Below, in pieces: positions 47,596 to 57,962 of a stretch of DNA of 64,000 nt (its first letter is position 1; each line of letters opens with the position of its first letter). The translations under genes and the position numbers were made by a program. The notes beneath the pieces were generated by a model. It was given only the letters and a program-made list of their open reading frames with translations. It searched no databases and was not told where the DNA came from. This DNA is from Gonocerus acuteangulatus (lineage: Eukaryota > Arthropoda > Insecta > Hemiptera > Coreidae): assembly GCA_946811695.1 (NCBI GenBank), contig OX328132.1:127964808-128028807 (forward strand), read 5' to 3'.

Positions 47596-48833
47596 CCTCA
47601 TAAACACACTCCGCTATCTAGTCCTCACTATTTAGTACTACCACCTTCAGGGTATAAAACATCTTGTCATCCTTACTCCACATACTCCGCTATCTAGTCC
47701 TCACTATTTAGTACTACCACCTTCAGGGTATAAAACATCTTGTCATCCTTACTCCACACACTCCGCTATCTAGTCCTCACTATTTAGTACTACCACCTTC
47801 AGGGTATAAAACATCTTGTCATCCTTACTCCACACACTCCGCTATCTAGTCCTCACTATTTAGTACTACCACCTTCAGGGTATAAAACATCTTGTCATCC
47901 TTACTCCACATACTCCGCTATCTCACTCCTCTTCTACATCTCACTATTTAGTACTACCACCTTTAGAGTATAAAACATCTTGTCATCCTTACTACACATA
48001 CTCCGCTATCTAGTCCTCACTATTTAGTACTACCACCTTCAGGGTATAAAACATCTTGTCATCCTTACTACACATACTCCGCTATCTAGTCCTCACTATT
48101 TAGTACTACCACCTTCAGGGTATAAAACATCTTGTCATCCTTACTCCACACACTCCGCTATCTAGTCCTCACTATTTAGTACTACCACCTTCAGGGTATA
48201 AAACATCTTGTCATCCTTACTCCACATACTCCGCTATCTCACTCCTCTTCTACATCTCACTATTTAGTACTACCACCTTTAGAGTATAAAACATCTTGTC
48301 ATCCTTACTACACATACTCCGCTATCTAGTCCTCACTATTTAGTACTACCACCTTCAGGGTATAAAACATCTTGTCATCCTTACTCCACACACTCCGCTA
48401 TCTAGTCCTCACTATTTAGTACTACCACCTTCAGGGTATAAAACATCTTGTCATCCTTACTACACATACTCCGCTATCTAGTCCTCACTATTTAGTACTA
48501 CCACCTTCAGGGTATAAAACATCTTGTCATCCTTACTCCACACACTCCGCTATCTAGTCCTCACTATTTAGTACTACCACCTTCAGGGTATAAAACATCT
48601 TGTCATCCTTACTACACATACTCCGCTATCTAGTCCTCACTATTTAGTACTACCACCTTCAGGGTATAAAACATCTTGTCATCCTTACTCCACACACTCC
48701 GCTATCTAGTCCTCACTATTTAGTACTACCACCTTCAGGGTATAAAACATCTTGTCATCCTTACCCCACATACTCCGCTATCTCACTCCTCTTCTACATC
48801 TCACTATTTAGTACTACCACCTTTAGAGTATAA
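47596..48833. repeat. 76/88-bp satellite array with two unit types
   Basis: The basic 76-bp unit has CTCACTATTTAGTACTACC, TTCAGGGTATAAAACATC and CACTCCGCTATCTAGTC. Three longer 88-bp units carry TCTCACTCCTCTTCTACATC and TTTAGAGTATAAAAC, at 47921, 48237 and 48781. Their spacing is 316 (88+3x76) and 544 (88+6x76). There are about 14 units in all. It ends exactly at a family G terminus (48834). Confidence 0.92.
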
Positions 48834-49410
48834 AAAGTCCGACTCGCAGGAACTGCATCATCTTAGGGCGGTTCCGTTCTTATCCCTAGTCTCATTTGGA
48901 AAGATTAAAATAGAAGCAGTTATTGTTTTATTTCCACTTTTCTTGAAAGGTCTGATCTTACCTGGATGGGTCGGCCAACCCCAGAAAGGCCACCGCTAGG
49001 CAGTTGAAAATTGTCACAAGGTCTTCGAAGCTTGGAATCTCTCTCTCTAACAATAAATTGTTTTTCTTATTTTAACTAACCTGTTTTATTGCCAAATGCA
49101 TTATCCAACTATAACCAATTAAAAAATAACAAGAAATAAAAACAGACAAAAAGAACCGTTCGAATAAACGATATCAATTACTTTAAAGTTTTAAGCACTT
49201 ATTTCTCCTATTGACATCGCCTAATCAAAACTTTCTTCAGAACCTTTTTTGTAGAGCATTTAGTAAGCTTTCGAATGGTAACCTTCCGCTTACCAAGATT
49301 TTCAACCATTATCAACATATAAAGGAAAGTATACAAAGTTACCAAAACTTTTCATGTCTGTCAATAAAATATTTTATTCTAACCCTTTCTTAACTCCAAA
49401 CGTAACCGAT
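48834..49410 (-). mobile_element. Family G element, partial
   Basis: Minus orientation from AAGTCCGACTCGCAGG through AAGCACTTATTTCTCC and TTTTATTCTAACCC. The 5' (hairpin) half is missing. Its terminus abuts the last satellite unit. Confidence 0.65.
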
Positions 49411-50089
49411 ATATTAGATGGATTTCATTTCATTTTCTGAAAATTTTTAATTTTTGACGTACCAAAGAGATACCAAGCTACCTTTGATTAAGTTATTAAT
49501 TAAAATAAATATGATCCCATTGAGATCCCAACTTGAAATTTACACAAAACTGAGATAAAATATCATAGAAAAATTACAATTTTTTTGAAAATTTTTAAAC
49601 GTACGTTTTAAGAGAAATTTAAATTTTAAAGTTTTAAAAATTACCTTTAAATTTCAATTTTCATAAATGTCATGATACATATAATTTTAATCAGAATTTA
49701 ATACACTAACGAATGCCTTTTTCCCACACCTCTCTGGCTCATTTCGTTTGGGATTTATGGTACATTTTATGATCAAGTGTCTGTCCTAAAATGTGCTTTT
49801 TTAAAAACCTTAAACTTTCATAACTCGAAAACTAATAAAGATAAATTTCTAAAAATTTGGATTTTTAATTGTCTTATGGGGTACTATTGATGAGCCAAAT
49901 TTAAAAAAAATCAACAAATATGAGGGCATTTTTTTCCTTGTTTTTGGATCACTTGATATGGAATGACCCTATCTAACTCCTTAGTTAGACAGTGACTGTT
50001 GATATAAAATTAAAATAAACTGCATTACATGATTATATAATGATGTAAAGTCATCAATGAGTTCGAGTTATTCTAATTATCAACAACAT
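49411..50089. other. AT-rich DNA, nothing recognised
   Basis: T/A-rich with no open frame above background and no recognised repeat. Confidence 0.4.
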
Positions 50090-50303
50090 CAACAAATACA
50101 TTTTTAGACATTATTCAAAATGGCCGTCAGAATCTGAATGGTTCAGTGTAGCCAATTTTTCTTCAACAAAACTTTTGACCTTTTGACCAAAATTTGACCT
50201 AGCCTAGGAGATTTCCCGTGTGCCTATTTTGACCCACCTGTGTGCCAAGTTTGGTCAAAATCGGTCAAACGGTGTGGATTTGTATAAGGAACAAACAGAC
50301 AGG

Positions 50304-50385
<82 letters not shown>

Positions 50386-50400
50386 CGGTGGTCATTTTCG
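50090..50400 (+). mobile_element. Family T element with (TA)n end
   Basis: It shares CAAAATGGCCGTCA.AATCTG and TTCAGTGTAGCCAATTTTTC with 57750-57810, then has the T tail GGTGTGGATTTGTATAAGG and ACAAACAGACAGG. A (TA)n tract (50308-50382) follows. Confidence 0.65.
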
Positions 50401-50495
50401 ATTTCTGCTAGATAGGATTGATAAAAATTTGAAGACATTTTTTCAAAAATTCTGTCATGAGTGCAACCACAATAGACACACACCCGCACTCGCAC
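50401..50495. repeat. Array-flanking repeat, inverted relative at 39.7 kb
   Basis: TTTGAAGACATTTTTTC, CAAAAATTCTGTCATGAG and TGCAACCACAATAG.CAC correspond in reverse complement to 39690-39780. Both copies lie between a (TA)n tract and a large satellite array. Confidence 0.65.
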
Positions 50496-52449
50496 TCATC
50501 TATCTCGTTTTGTTGTATCTGGCAATATATTGTACTACGAGCTCCTGACTATAAAACATGATGTCCCTGAAGCTCCTCACACTCATCTATCTCGTTTTGT
50601 TGTATCTGGCAATATATTGTACTTCGAGCTTCTGAGTATATAACATGATTTCCCTGGAGCTCCTCACACTCGTCTATCTCGTTTTGTTGTATCTGGCAAT
50701 ATATTGTACTACGAGCTTCTGAGTATAAAACATGATGTCCCTGAAGCTCCTCACACTCGTCTATCTCGTTTTGTTGTATCTGGCAATATATTGTACTACG
50801 AGCTTCTGAGTATAAAACATGATTTCCCTGGAGCTCCTCACACTCGTCTATCTCGTTTTGTTGTATCTGGCAATATATTGTACTACGAGCTTCTGAGTAT
50901 AAAACATGATTTCCCTGGAGCTCCTCACACTCGTCTATCTCGTTTTGTTGTATCTGGCAATATTTTGCACAACGAGCTCCTGAGTATAAAACATGATGTC
51001 CCTGAAGCTCCTCACACTCGTCTATCTCGTTTTGTTGTATCTGGCAATATATTGTACTACGAGCTTCTGAGTATAAAACATGATGTCCCTGAAGCTCCTC
51101 ACACTCGTCTATCTCGTTTTGTTATATCTGGCAATATATTGTACTACGAGCTTCTGAGTATAAAACATGATGTCCCTGAAGCTCCTCACACTCGTCTATC
51201 TCGTTTTGTTATATCTGGCAATATATTGTACTACGAGCTTCTGAGTATAAAACATGATGTCCCTGAAGCTCCTCACACTCATCTATCTCGTTTTGTTATA
51301 TCTGGCAATATATTGTACTACGAGCTTCTGAGTATAAAACATGATTTCCCTGGAGCTCCTCACACTCGTCTATCTCGTTTTGTTATATCTGGCAATATAT
51401 TGTACTACGAGCTTCTGAGTATAAAACATGATGTCCCTGAAGCTCCTCACACTCGTCTATCTCGTTTTGTTGTATCTGGCAATATATTGTACTACGAGCT
51501 TCTGAGTATAAAACATGATTTCCCTGGAGCTCCTCACACTCGTCTATCTCGTTTTGTTATATCTGGCAATATATTGTACTACGAGCTTCTGAGTATAAAA
51601 CATGATGTCCCTGAAGCTCCTCACACTCGTCTATCTCGTTTTGTTATATCTGGCAATATATTGTACTACGAGCTTCTGAGTATAAAACATGATTTCCCTG
51701 GAGCTCCTCACACTCGTCTATCTCGTTTTGTTATATCTGGCAATATATTGTACTACGAGCTTCTGAGTATAAAACATGATTTCCCTGGAGCTCCTCACAC
51801 TCGTCTATCTCGTTTTGTTATATCTGGCAATATATTGTACTACGAGCTTCTGAGTATAAAACATGATTTCCCTGGAGCTCCTCACACTCGTCTATCTCGT
51901 TTTGTTATATCTGGCAATATATTGTACTACGAGCTTCTGAGTATAAAACATGATTTCCCTGGAGCTCCTCACACTCGTCTATCTCGTTTTGTTATATCTG
52001 GCAATATATTGTACTACGAGCTTCTGAGTATAAAACATGATGTCCCTGAAGCTCCTCACACTCGTCTATCTCGTTTTGTTATATCTGGCAATATATTGTA
52101 CTACGAGCTTCTGAGTATAAAACATGATTTCCCTGGAGCTCCTCACACTCGTCTATCTCGTTTTGTTATATCTGGCAATATATTGTACTACGAGCTTCTG
52201 AGTATAAAACATGATTTCCCTGGAGCTCCTCACACTCGTCTATCTCGTTTTGTTATATCTGGCAATATATTGTACTACGAGCTTCTGAGTATAAAACATG
52301 ATTTCCCTGGAGCTCCTCACACTCGTCTATCTCGTTTTGTTATATCTGGCAATATATTGTACTACGAGCTTCTGAGTATAAAACATGATTTCCCTGGAGC
52401 TCCTCACACTCGTCTATCTTGTTGTCTCGTCTTTGGCACTATTTCATAA
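50496..52449. repeat. 87-bp satellite array, 23 copies
   Basis: CTATCTCGTTTTGTT recurs every 87 bp from 50500 to 52414. Units fall into two main types, GATGTCCCTGAAGCTCC and GATTTCCCTGGAGCTCC, plus a TTGTATCTGG/TTATATCTGG switch that divides the array into an older left part and a newer right part. 87 is divisible by 3, so one frame stays open for 581 codons. That frame has no domain, no codon bias beyond the unit and no promoter evidence. Confidence 0.95.
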
Positions 52450-52454
52450 TACGA

Positions 52455-52664
52455 GCCTATATAGGAAATAATTTCAGGAGGGCCGGCAGCATTTCGGAGT
52501 ATTACAAAAAAAGAACTAAAACGCTATTACAGCCCAAAAACATTATTTTTTGTGAACTAAGTGATCTTTTATTAATTTATTTTTAGGGTTTTTATGACAC
52601 ATTATTTCCAATTAAATCCAAATTAGGGGGGGGGGCTGCAGCCCCTTATATACGCCCATGCCGG
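52455..52664 (+). mobile_element. Family M MITE
   Basis: CCTATATAGGAAATAATTTC at the left, GAACTAAGTGATC in the body and CCTTATATACGCCCATG at the right match the 21466-21704 element. No target duplication is evident, since the left end abuts the satellite array. Confidence 0.65.
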
Positions 52665-52862
52665 CAGGGAGTCGGGAAGAGGGAGATAGAGAGAAAGAGA
52701 GGATGAGACGGAAGGCATCAGAAACAGAGATGGAGAGGAAGAGGAAGGGAGTTCGGAAGAGAGGAAGAGAACGAGAGACAGAGGGAGAAAAAGAGGGAGA
52801 GAGGGGGAGAAAGAGGGAGAGAGGGAGAGACGTGGAGAAAGACGGAGAGAGGGAGAGATAGC
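52665..52862. repeat. Purine-rich (GAGA)-type tract
   Basis: About 200 bases of almost pure G/A (GGGAGAGAGGGGGAGAAAG) form a polypurine strand. The Arg/Glu/Lys-rich frame here reflects composition. GAGA-type tracts can bind GAGA factor in insects or form triplex DNA; there is no evidence of either here. Confidence 0.7.
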
Positions 52863-53207
52863 CCTAAAATAAAAATAATAATAAATAAAAAAAAATGTAA
52901 AGAAGTAGAAATTGTAAGAGAGGAAGAGAGCTGCTGGCCTAGACGAGGATTGGGGATCGCCTTGGAATTAGCTCCATGATTTCCCTGGAGGCAGGCCCAA
53001 CTCTCCCGCTTCCAGACTTACAACACCAGCTTCCTTCCCGCAGTAACCCTATCCGCTCAAAGTGATCCTCTAGAAAGTGAGCTTATACCTTTACTACCTG
53101 TATTTTAGACTTAGCAAACATTCAATGACAGATAAAATAATGTTCTTAAAAAATTATAGAAATAGACGGAAGATCAAAAAATAAAAAGTTCACTAAATAT
53201 TCTTACG
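52863..53207. other. Unrecognised intron sequence
   Basis: A mixed-composition stretch. A GATTTCCCTGGAG match at 52978 resembles the 87-bp unit but is too short to assign. Confidence 0.4.
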
Positions 53208-54576
53208 GGGGCGCGGTAAGCTCAGTGGTAGAGCACTGGACAGTCCAGTGCTCTACCACTGAGCTTACCTTATATTAGTCCAGTGACTGGACAGTCCAAT
53301 GCTCTACCACTGAGCTTACCTTATATTAGTCCAGTGACTGGACAGTCCAGTGCTCTACCACTGAGCTTACCTTATATTAGTCCAGTGACTGGACAGTCCA
53401 GTGCTCTACCACTGAGCTTACCTTATATTAGTCCAGTGACTGGACAGTCCAATGCTCTACCACTGAGCTTACCTTATATTAGTCCAGTGACTGGACAGTC
53501 CAGTGCTCTACCACTGAGATTACCTTATATTAGTCCAGTGACTGGACAGTCCAGTGCTCTACCACTGAGCTTACCTTATATTAGTCCAGTGACTGGACAG
53601 TCCAGTGCTCTACCACTGAGCTTACCTTATATTAGTCCAGTGACTGGACAGTCCAATGCTCTACCACTGAGCTTACCTTATATTAGTCCAGTGACTGGAC
53701 AGTCCAGTGCTCTACCACTGAGCTTACCTTATATTAGTCCAGTGACTGGACAGTCCAATGCTCTACCACTGAGCTTACCTTATATTAGTCCAGTGACTGG
53801 ACAGTCCAGTGCTCTACCACTGAGCTTACCTTATATTAGTCCAGTGACTGGACAGTCCAATGCTCTACCACTGAGCTTACCTTATATTAGTCCAGTGACT
53901 GGACAGTCCAGTGCTCTACCACTGAGCTTACCTTATATTAGTCCAGTGACTGGACAGTCCAGTGCTCTACCACTGAGCTTACCTTATATTAGTCCAGTGA
54001 CTGGACAGTCCAGTGCTCTACCACTGAGCTTACCTTATATTAGTCCAGTGACTGGACAGTCCAGTGCTCTACCACTGAGCTTACCTTATATTAGTCCAGT
54101 GACTGGACAGTCCAGTGCTCTACCACTGAGCTTACCTTATATTAGTCCAGTGACTGGACAGTCCAGTGCTCTACCACTGAGCTTACCTTATATTAGTCCA
54201 GTGACTGGACAGTCCAGTGCTCTACCACTGAGCTTACCTTATATTAGTCCAGTGACTGGACAGTCCAGTGCTCTACCACTGAGCTTACCTTATATTAGTC
54301 CAGTGACTGGACAGTCCAGTGCTCTACCACTGAGCTTACCTTATATTAGTCCAGTGACTGGACAGTCCAATGCTCTACCACTGAGCTTACCTTATATTAG
54401 TCCAGTGACTGGACAGTCCAGTGCTCTACCACTGAGCTTACCTTATATTAGTCCAGTGACTGGACAGTCCAATGCTCTACCACTGAGCTTACCTTATATT
54501 AGTCCAGTGACTGGACTAATATACTGGAGGGCCTGACTTCAAATCCATCCAAATATTTTTTTTTTTTTTTTTTTTT
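53208..54576 (+). mobile_element. tRNA-derived SINE interrupted by its own A-box array
   Basis: The left flank (53208-53240, GGGGGCGCGGTAAGCTC.. onward) is a tRNA-like 5' half with D-arm GCTCAGTGGTAGAGC. The right flank (about 54517-54557, ACTAATATACTGGAGGGCC then TGACTTCAAATCC) is the anticodon-arm and T-arm half with a B-box, followed by a T-run. Set side by side, the two match the SINE head at 60645-60570 (minus). Everything between is the 51-bp array. The SINE therefore appears split by expansion of its own sequence. Confidence 0.75.
53242..54516. repeat. 51-bp array, 25 copies of an inverted tRNA D-arm
   Basis: CTCTACCACTGAG recurs at exact 51-bp steps from 53251 to 54475 (24 intervals). 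Each unit contains the reverse complement of the flanking SINE A-box region (GCTCTACCACTGAGC) plus TTATATTAGTCCAGTGACTG. Units differ mainly at one G/A site (CCAGTGCT/CCAATGCT). The first unit and left flank form a perfect 27-bp inverted repeat. 51 is divisible by 3, giving a 417-codon frame (17-residue repeat) that is not a gene. Confidence 0.93.
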
Positions 54577-55089
54577 AATGAAAGCTAATAAATTTTAGAA
54601 CAACTTTGTCACTTCACATTTTTGTTTTTTGTTTCCTTTGTTAATTAAATTACGCGGAGAGACGTTTATAACCCTCCAATGTTTATAACCTCCTAATGTT
54701 TATAACCTCCTAATGTTTATGACCTTCTAGCTACTGTTCTTAAAAATAATTTTAAAATATGAATACTAATGCTTCTCTTCTCGTAGTGTAACAGTTAAAA
54801 ATTAACTGTTTCAATAAGATTTATTTTTTCGGGACTTATATGCTTCCGGAAGATTGATAGGCCTCTCAACTCCTCCATCATACCTCCAACAAGGTAATCG
54901 AAGGTTTCAATGCTTATTAGGTGGTATTTCTTAAATTAATTACTCATTTTCACTTCACTACGAGGTCGTTATTGGCGAGCTGTGACAAGATCGGATCGGA
55001 TCGGTTCGGTTCCAAAGTAGGCACTCACGTCGGCCGTTGAGGGTCAAACGAAATCGGATCGGATCGGGAGAAATACGGGTCCAATGTAG
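54577..55089. other. Unassigned, with small repeats
   Basis: Four short tandem units of about 17 bp (AATGTTTATAACCTCCT type) lie at 54668-54726. GATCGGATCGG repeats lie at 54990-55070. Bases 55016-55095 are the dispersed 80-bp repeat also at 14703. No gene was recognised. Confidence 0.45.
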
Positions 55090-55518
55090 GTGCAGCCTTA
55101 TTTGGTACACAAATCTATCGCCGAGTTTGAAAGGTCAAGTTCATTAACCAGCAGAATCCATCCACCGATTCGAGTTCATATGCTTAAAGCTACTAGTTTC
55201 ATAGGTTCCTTAACATAGGAAAACGAATGAAGTCATTTTTAAAGAGATATCTGTAACCCTTTACTAGCAAAATTAATAAAAATAATTTTTCAAAAAAAAG
55301 TTAAGGAAGTATTAGAATAAAAAAAATATGTATTAATAGGTATGACAAGTTTTCAGATCTTGTTACATTTTCTAAAATATCTGGAAAACGGTTGGGAAAT
55401 CGTGGTAAGTGGAAAGTGACCATTCGAAAGCTTACTAATACTCTACAAAAGGTTCTGATATAATTTTCGATGGGGCATCGCGTTCAATTTTTTTGTGTTT
55501 TCATTTCTTAATTATTGT
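55090..55518 (+). mobile_element. Diverged family G fragment
   Basis: TTTGAAAGGTCAAGTTCATT, AAAACGAATGAAGTCATTTTT and AACGGTTGGGAAATCGTGG in family order. Ends are missing, and it abuts the next G copy at 55519. Confidence 0.55.
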
Positions 55519-56528
55519 AGCGCGGTTCCTCCCTCCCTCCATAGGGAGGAACCCCGCTCATAAGGTTGACCTCATGATGCAATCCGGAAGTGCCAAGTAG
55601 AAAATTTTGCGTTTCAGAACCTTTAGAGAACGAAAATTACGAAAATAAAGTTTTTGGTTTGGGTACTTAGAATCATGATATTCACAAGGGGAGTATACAG
55701 CGATGGAGTCACCGATGAGGACCAAATTTTTTGTGGTGATTCTACATCGAAAAATAGTCGACACGTGTACAAGCGTTCCGTCCAATGCGCCTTAGGAGCC
55801 GAGAAATAAAATAAAATAGTTTAAAAATGCTTTATTTTTTATATTGAGTTTAAAAAATGATATCGACATGATTCTTTCACCAATTCATTTTTTTATAGAG
55901 TAGATTAAAAGAAAAATATAATCGTTAAACAATAATTTATATTTCGTCAAATATATTCAAAAATATGCTTGGAATCGGTCCAAATCGGTGACCACATCGC
56001 TGTATACTCCCCTTGTCAGTTAAAATATTTTCTGTTTCTTTAAAATGCATATAAACAAAGATGTTTAAATGTTGGTTACGTTTGGAGTTAAGGAAGGATC
56101 AGAATAAAATATTTTATTAATAGACATGAAAAGTTTTGGGAACTTCGTATATTTTCCTTAATATCTCGAAAACGCTTGGGAAATCGTGGTAAGTCGAAGG
56201 TGACCTTTCCAAAGATTAAAACATTGTCCACAAAAAAGGTTCTGATCAAATTTTTGATTAGGCGTTGTCAATCGGTGAAATAAGCGCTTATTGGTAGTTC
56301 TTTTGTTTTAAATTTCATTTATCTGTAAAATTGGTATTATAAGAAAAGAAGACAAAAAAATGTGAAACAGTTAAAGTATTATCCTTGACGAACCTTGAGT
56401 AGACCTGGGAGTCATTTTCCATGTCTGGTAATGAAGTAGCTACCCTATATTTCTTAAAAGGTCTAACCAAAATTTCCAAATGACACAAGGGATACGAACA
56501 GAACCGTATTAAGATGATGCAGTCGGAT
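55519..56528 (+). mobile_element. Family G element lacking the (TA)n part
   Basis: Left end AGCGCGGTTCCTCCCTCC with hairpin. The body jumps from GAACGAAAATTACG directly to TTTGGTTTGGGTACTTAG. The right end is near GAACCGTATTAAGATGATG and CAGTCGGATTTT. A TIR element is inserted at 55685-56015. The missing segment shows an internal deletion. Confidence 0.65.
55685..56015. mobile_element. TIR element, 331 bp, with 3-bp TCA duplication
   Basis: The ends CAAGGGGAGTATACAGCGAT.. and the matching reverse end ..ATCGCTGTATACTCCCCTTG form TIRs of about 39 bp, with inner GTCACCGAT and GGACC matches. TCA flanks both sides (55682-55684 and 56016-56018). Removing it restores the G-family order (GAT.TTCAGTTAAAATATTTTC). 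It has no coding capacity. I could not assign a superfamily. Confidence 0.8.
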
Positions 56529-56826
56529 TTTCTCTCTTTTTTTTTTATTGCATTTGACAGTAAAATGAGTAGTTTAGTAAAACAAGGTATGAAAATGCTA
56601 AAAGTGTTTTCCAAGAGCGAACGTTGAGAAGGTGGGGGGGGCATTCCCGCTTAAAATACATGTTCCCTGTTTTGGCGCCTTGAATCTTCTTTCTCTTTGA
56701 GATTTTATTTTATATTTTTCACAAAATATCAATCCCTACCAATACCTGTTTTTATTCTTTTACTAGTGGCACTAGGAATATGAACAGAAACTAAGATGAC
56801 GCAGTTCCTGCGAGTCAGACTTTTCC
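56529..56826 (+). mobile_element. Second family G right end
   Basis: It repeats the AGTAAAATGAGT.., CACAAAATATCAATCCCTACC and CTAAGATGACGCAGTTCCTG..GAGTCAGACTTTT features immediately after the preceding right end, resembling 46560-46870. Confidence 0.55.
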
Positions 56827-56837
56827 CCCCATTTTCC

Positions 56838-57217
56838 TCGGAAACGGTAATAGGTATGGCTCTGGAAATGGTCCATTAGATTCTCCACGTCCAATTACTC
56901 ACAAAAAGTTTACCTTAAACCCTAGGAACGAAAAACGATTTTTCCGATTTTGTTGCCTGTGAACGCGTTCTGCTAGTTAACCAACTTCCCCTTACAAATC
57001 ACACAAATTATTTTATTACCTAATTTGTATAAACTCAGTCCATTTTGGAGCGAACAGACAGTATGAGTGTATGTATACAAAATGTTAAGGATCGATATTT
57101 TCGTAATCTATCGGGTCTGAAACTTTTTAATCGACATTTCCGGATCGCGTCATGAGGTGAGCCTCATAAAAGGGTTTCCTCCCTATGGTGGGACGGAGGA
57201 ACCGCTCTAAAACCTTG
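56838..57217 (-). mobile_element. Diverged family G terminal part
   Basis: Minus orientation: TAACCAACTTCCCCTTACAA, GGAGCGAACAGACAG, no long (TA)n, then GGGTTTCCTCCCTATGG..GGAGGAACCGCTCTAA. It ends 63 bp before the Phox2 exon acceptor. Confidence 0.6.
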
Positions 57218-57279
57218 AGAGCCTATGTAACTAGATCTACATAAGATAGTGAAAGTCTAATGGGAAATTATTCCAACAG

Positions 57280-57421
57280 GTTTGGTTCCAAAACAGAAGA
57301 GCGAAGTTCCGGAAACAAGAGAGAATAGCTCAGCAGAAGTCGGAAGTGAAAAGCGAAGGAAAGACGAAGGAGAAATCCCAATCACCAAGCCCGCAGGATG
57401 TGAAGCCCATCAATGGAACAG
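57280..57421 (+). CDS. Phox2: Phox2-type homeobox exon (homeodomain residues 47-60 and linker)
   Basis: The frame starts in phase 0 after acceptor TTCCAACAG and reads VWFQNRRAKFRKQERIAQQ, completing homeodomain helix 3. It includes W48, F49, Q50 (paired-like specificity residue), N51 and R53. A charged, flexible linker follows: KSEVKSEGKTKEKSQSPSPQ, then DVKPINGT. RAKFRKQER is as in vertebrate PHOX2. The exon probably ends ACAG|GTAGGA at 57421 (phase 1), a reasonable donor. If unspliced, the frame runs another 19 codons to TAA at 57478-57480 (..RTSIEIRGQLTYLHRAPV). The vertebrate gene has no intron after this point, so either outcome is possible. No polyadenylation signal is obvious soon after. 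Confidence 0.92.
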
Positions 57422-57547
57422 GTAGGACTAGTATAGAAATACGAGGACAATTAACATATTTACACAGGGCCCCTGTTTAAGTAATTATGAGGCAGAGTTG
57501 GTCATTATTCAATACATTTCTTATTAAATAATCATTGAAATATTTTT

Positions 57548-57960
57548 TATTGAATACTGGCTGTTACCCAGTGTGCCATGCTACACCTACTTTCTGTCCC
57601 GTCTCAAGACTCTCCCCGTATCAAGATCTACTTGATAACTAGTTGTCTATACCCAGTTACGAAAATCAGTCAAACGATGTGGATTTGATTTAGTTCATAA
57701 TGATACTGGCAGAGGCCAGCACAACAGCACACAGAGCCAGTAGAAGTCGATTCAAAATGGCCGTCACAATCTGAATGGTTCAGTGTAGCCAATTTTTCTT
57801 GAACAAAACTTTTGACCTTTTGACCAAATTTTGAAATTTTACTATTTTGACATAGCATAGGAGATTTCTCGTATCAAGACCTACCTGTGCATTTGTATAA
57901 GGAACAAACAAACAAATAAATAAATAAACAGAAAAACAAACAGGTACGTGATTTTTATAA
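57548..57960 (+). mobile_element. Family T element, rearranged
   Basis: The head GCTGTTACCCAGTGTGCCATG is followed by the GATGTGGATTTGATT tail, a segment shared with 50095-50180 (CAAAATGGCCGTCA) and a final ACAAATAAATAAATAAAC tail with ACGTGATTTTTATA. It ends at the foldback element. Confidence 0.6.
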
Positions 57961-57962
57961 AT

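Noticed and set aside
50704..52449. 581-codon open frame
   Set aside because: It is entirely an 87-bp tandem repeat with no domain, start context or non-repeat flank. The frame stays open because the unit is divisible by three.
53283..54536. 417-codon open frame with 17-residue repeat
   Set aside because: It is made wholly of the 51-bp SINE-derived array and ends as soon as the array ends.
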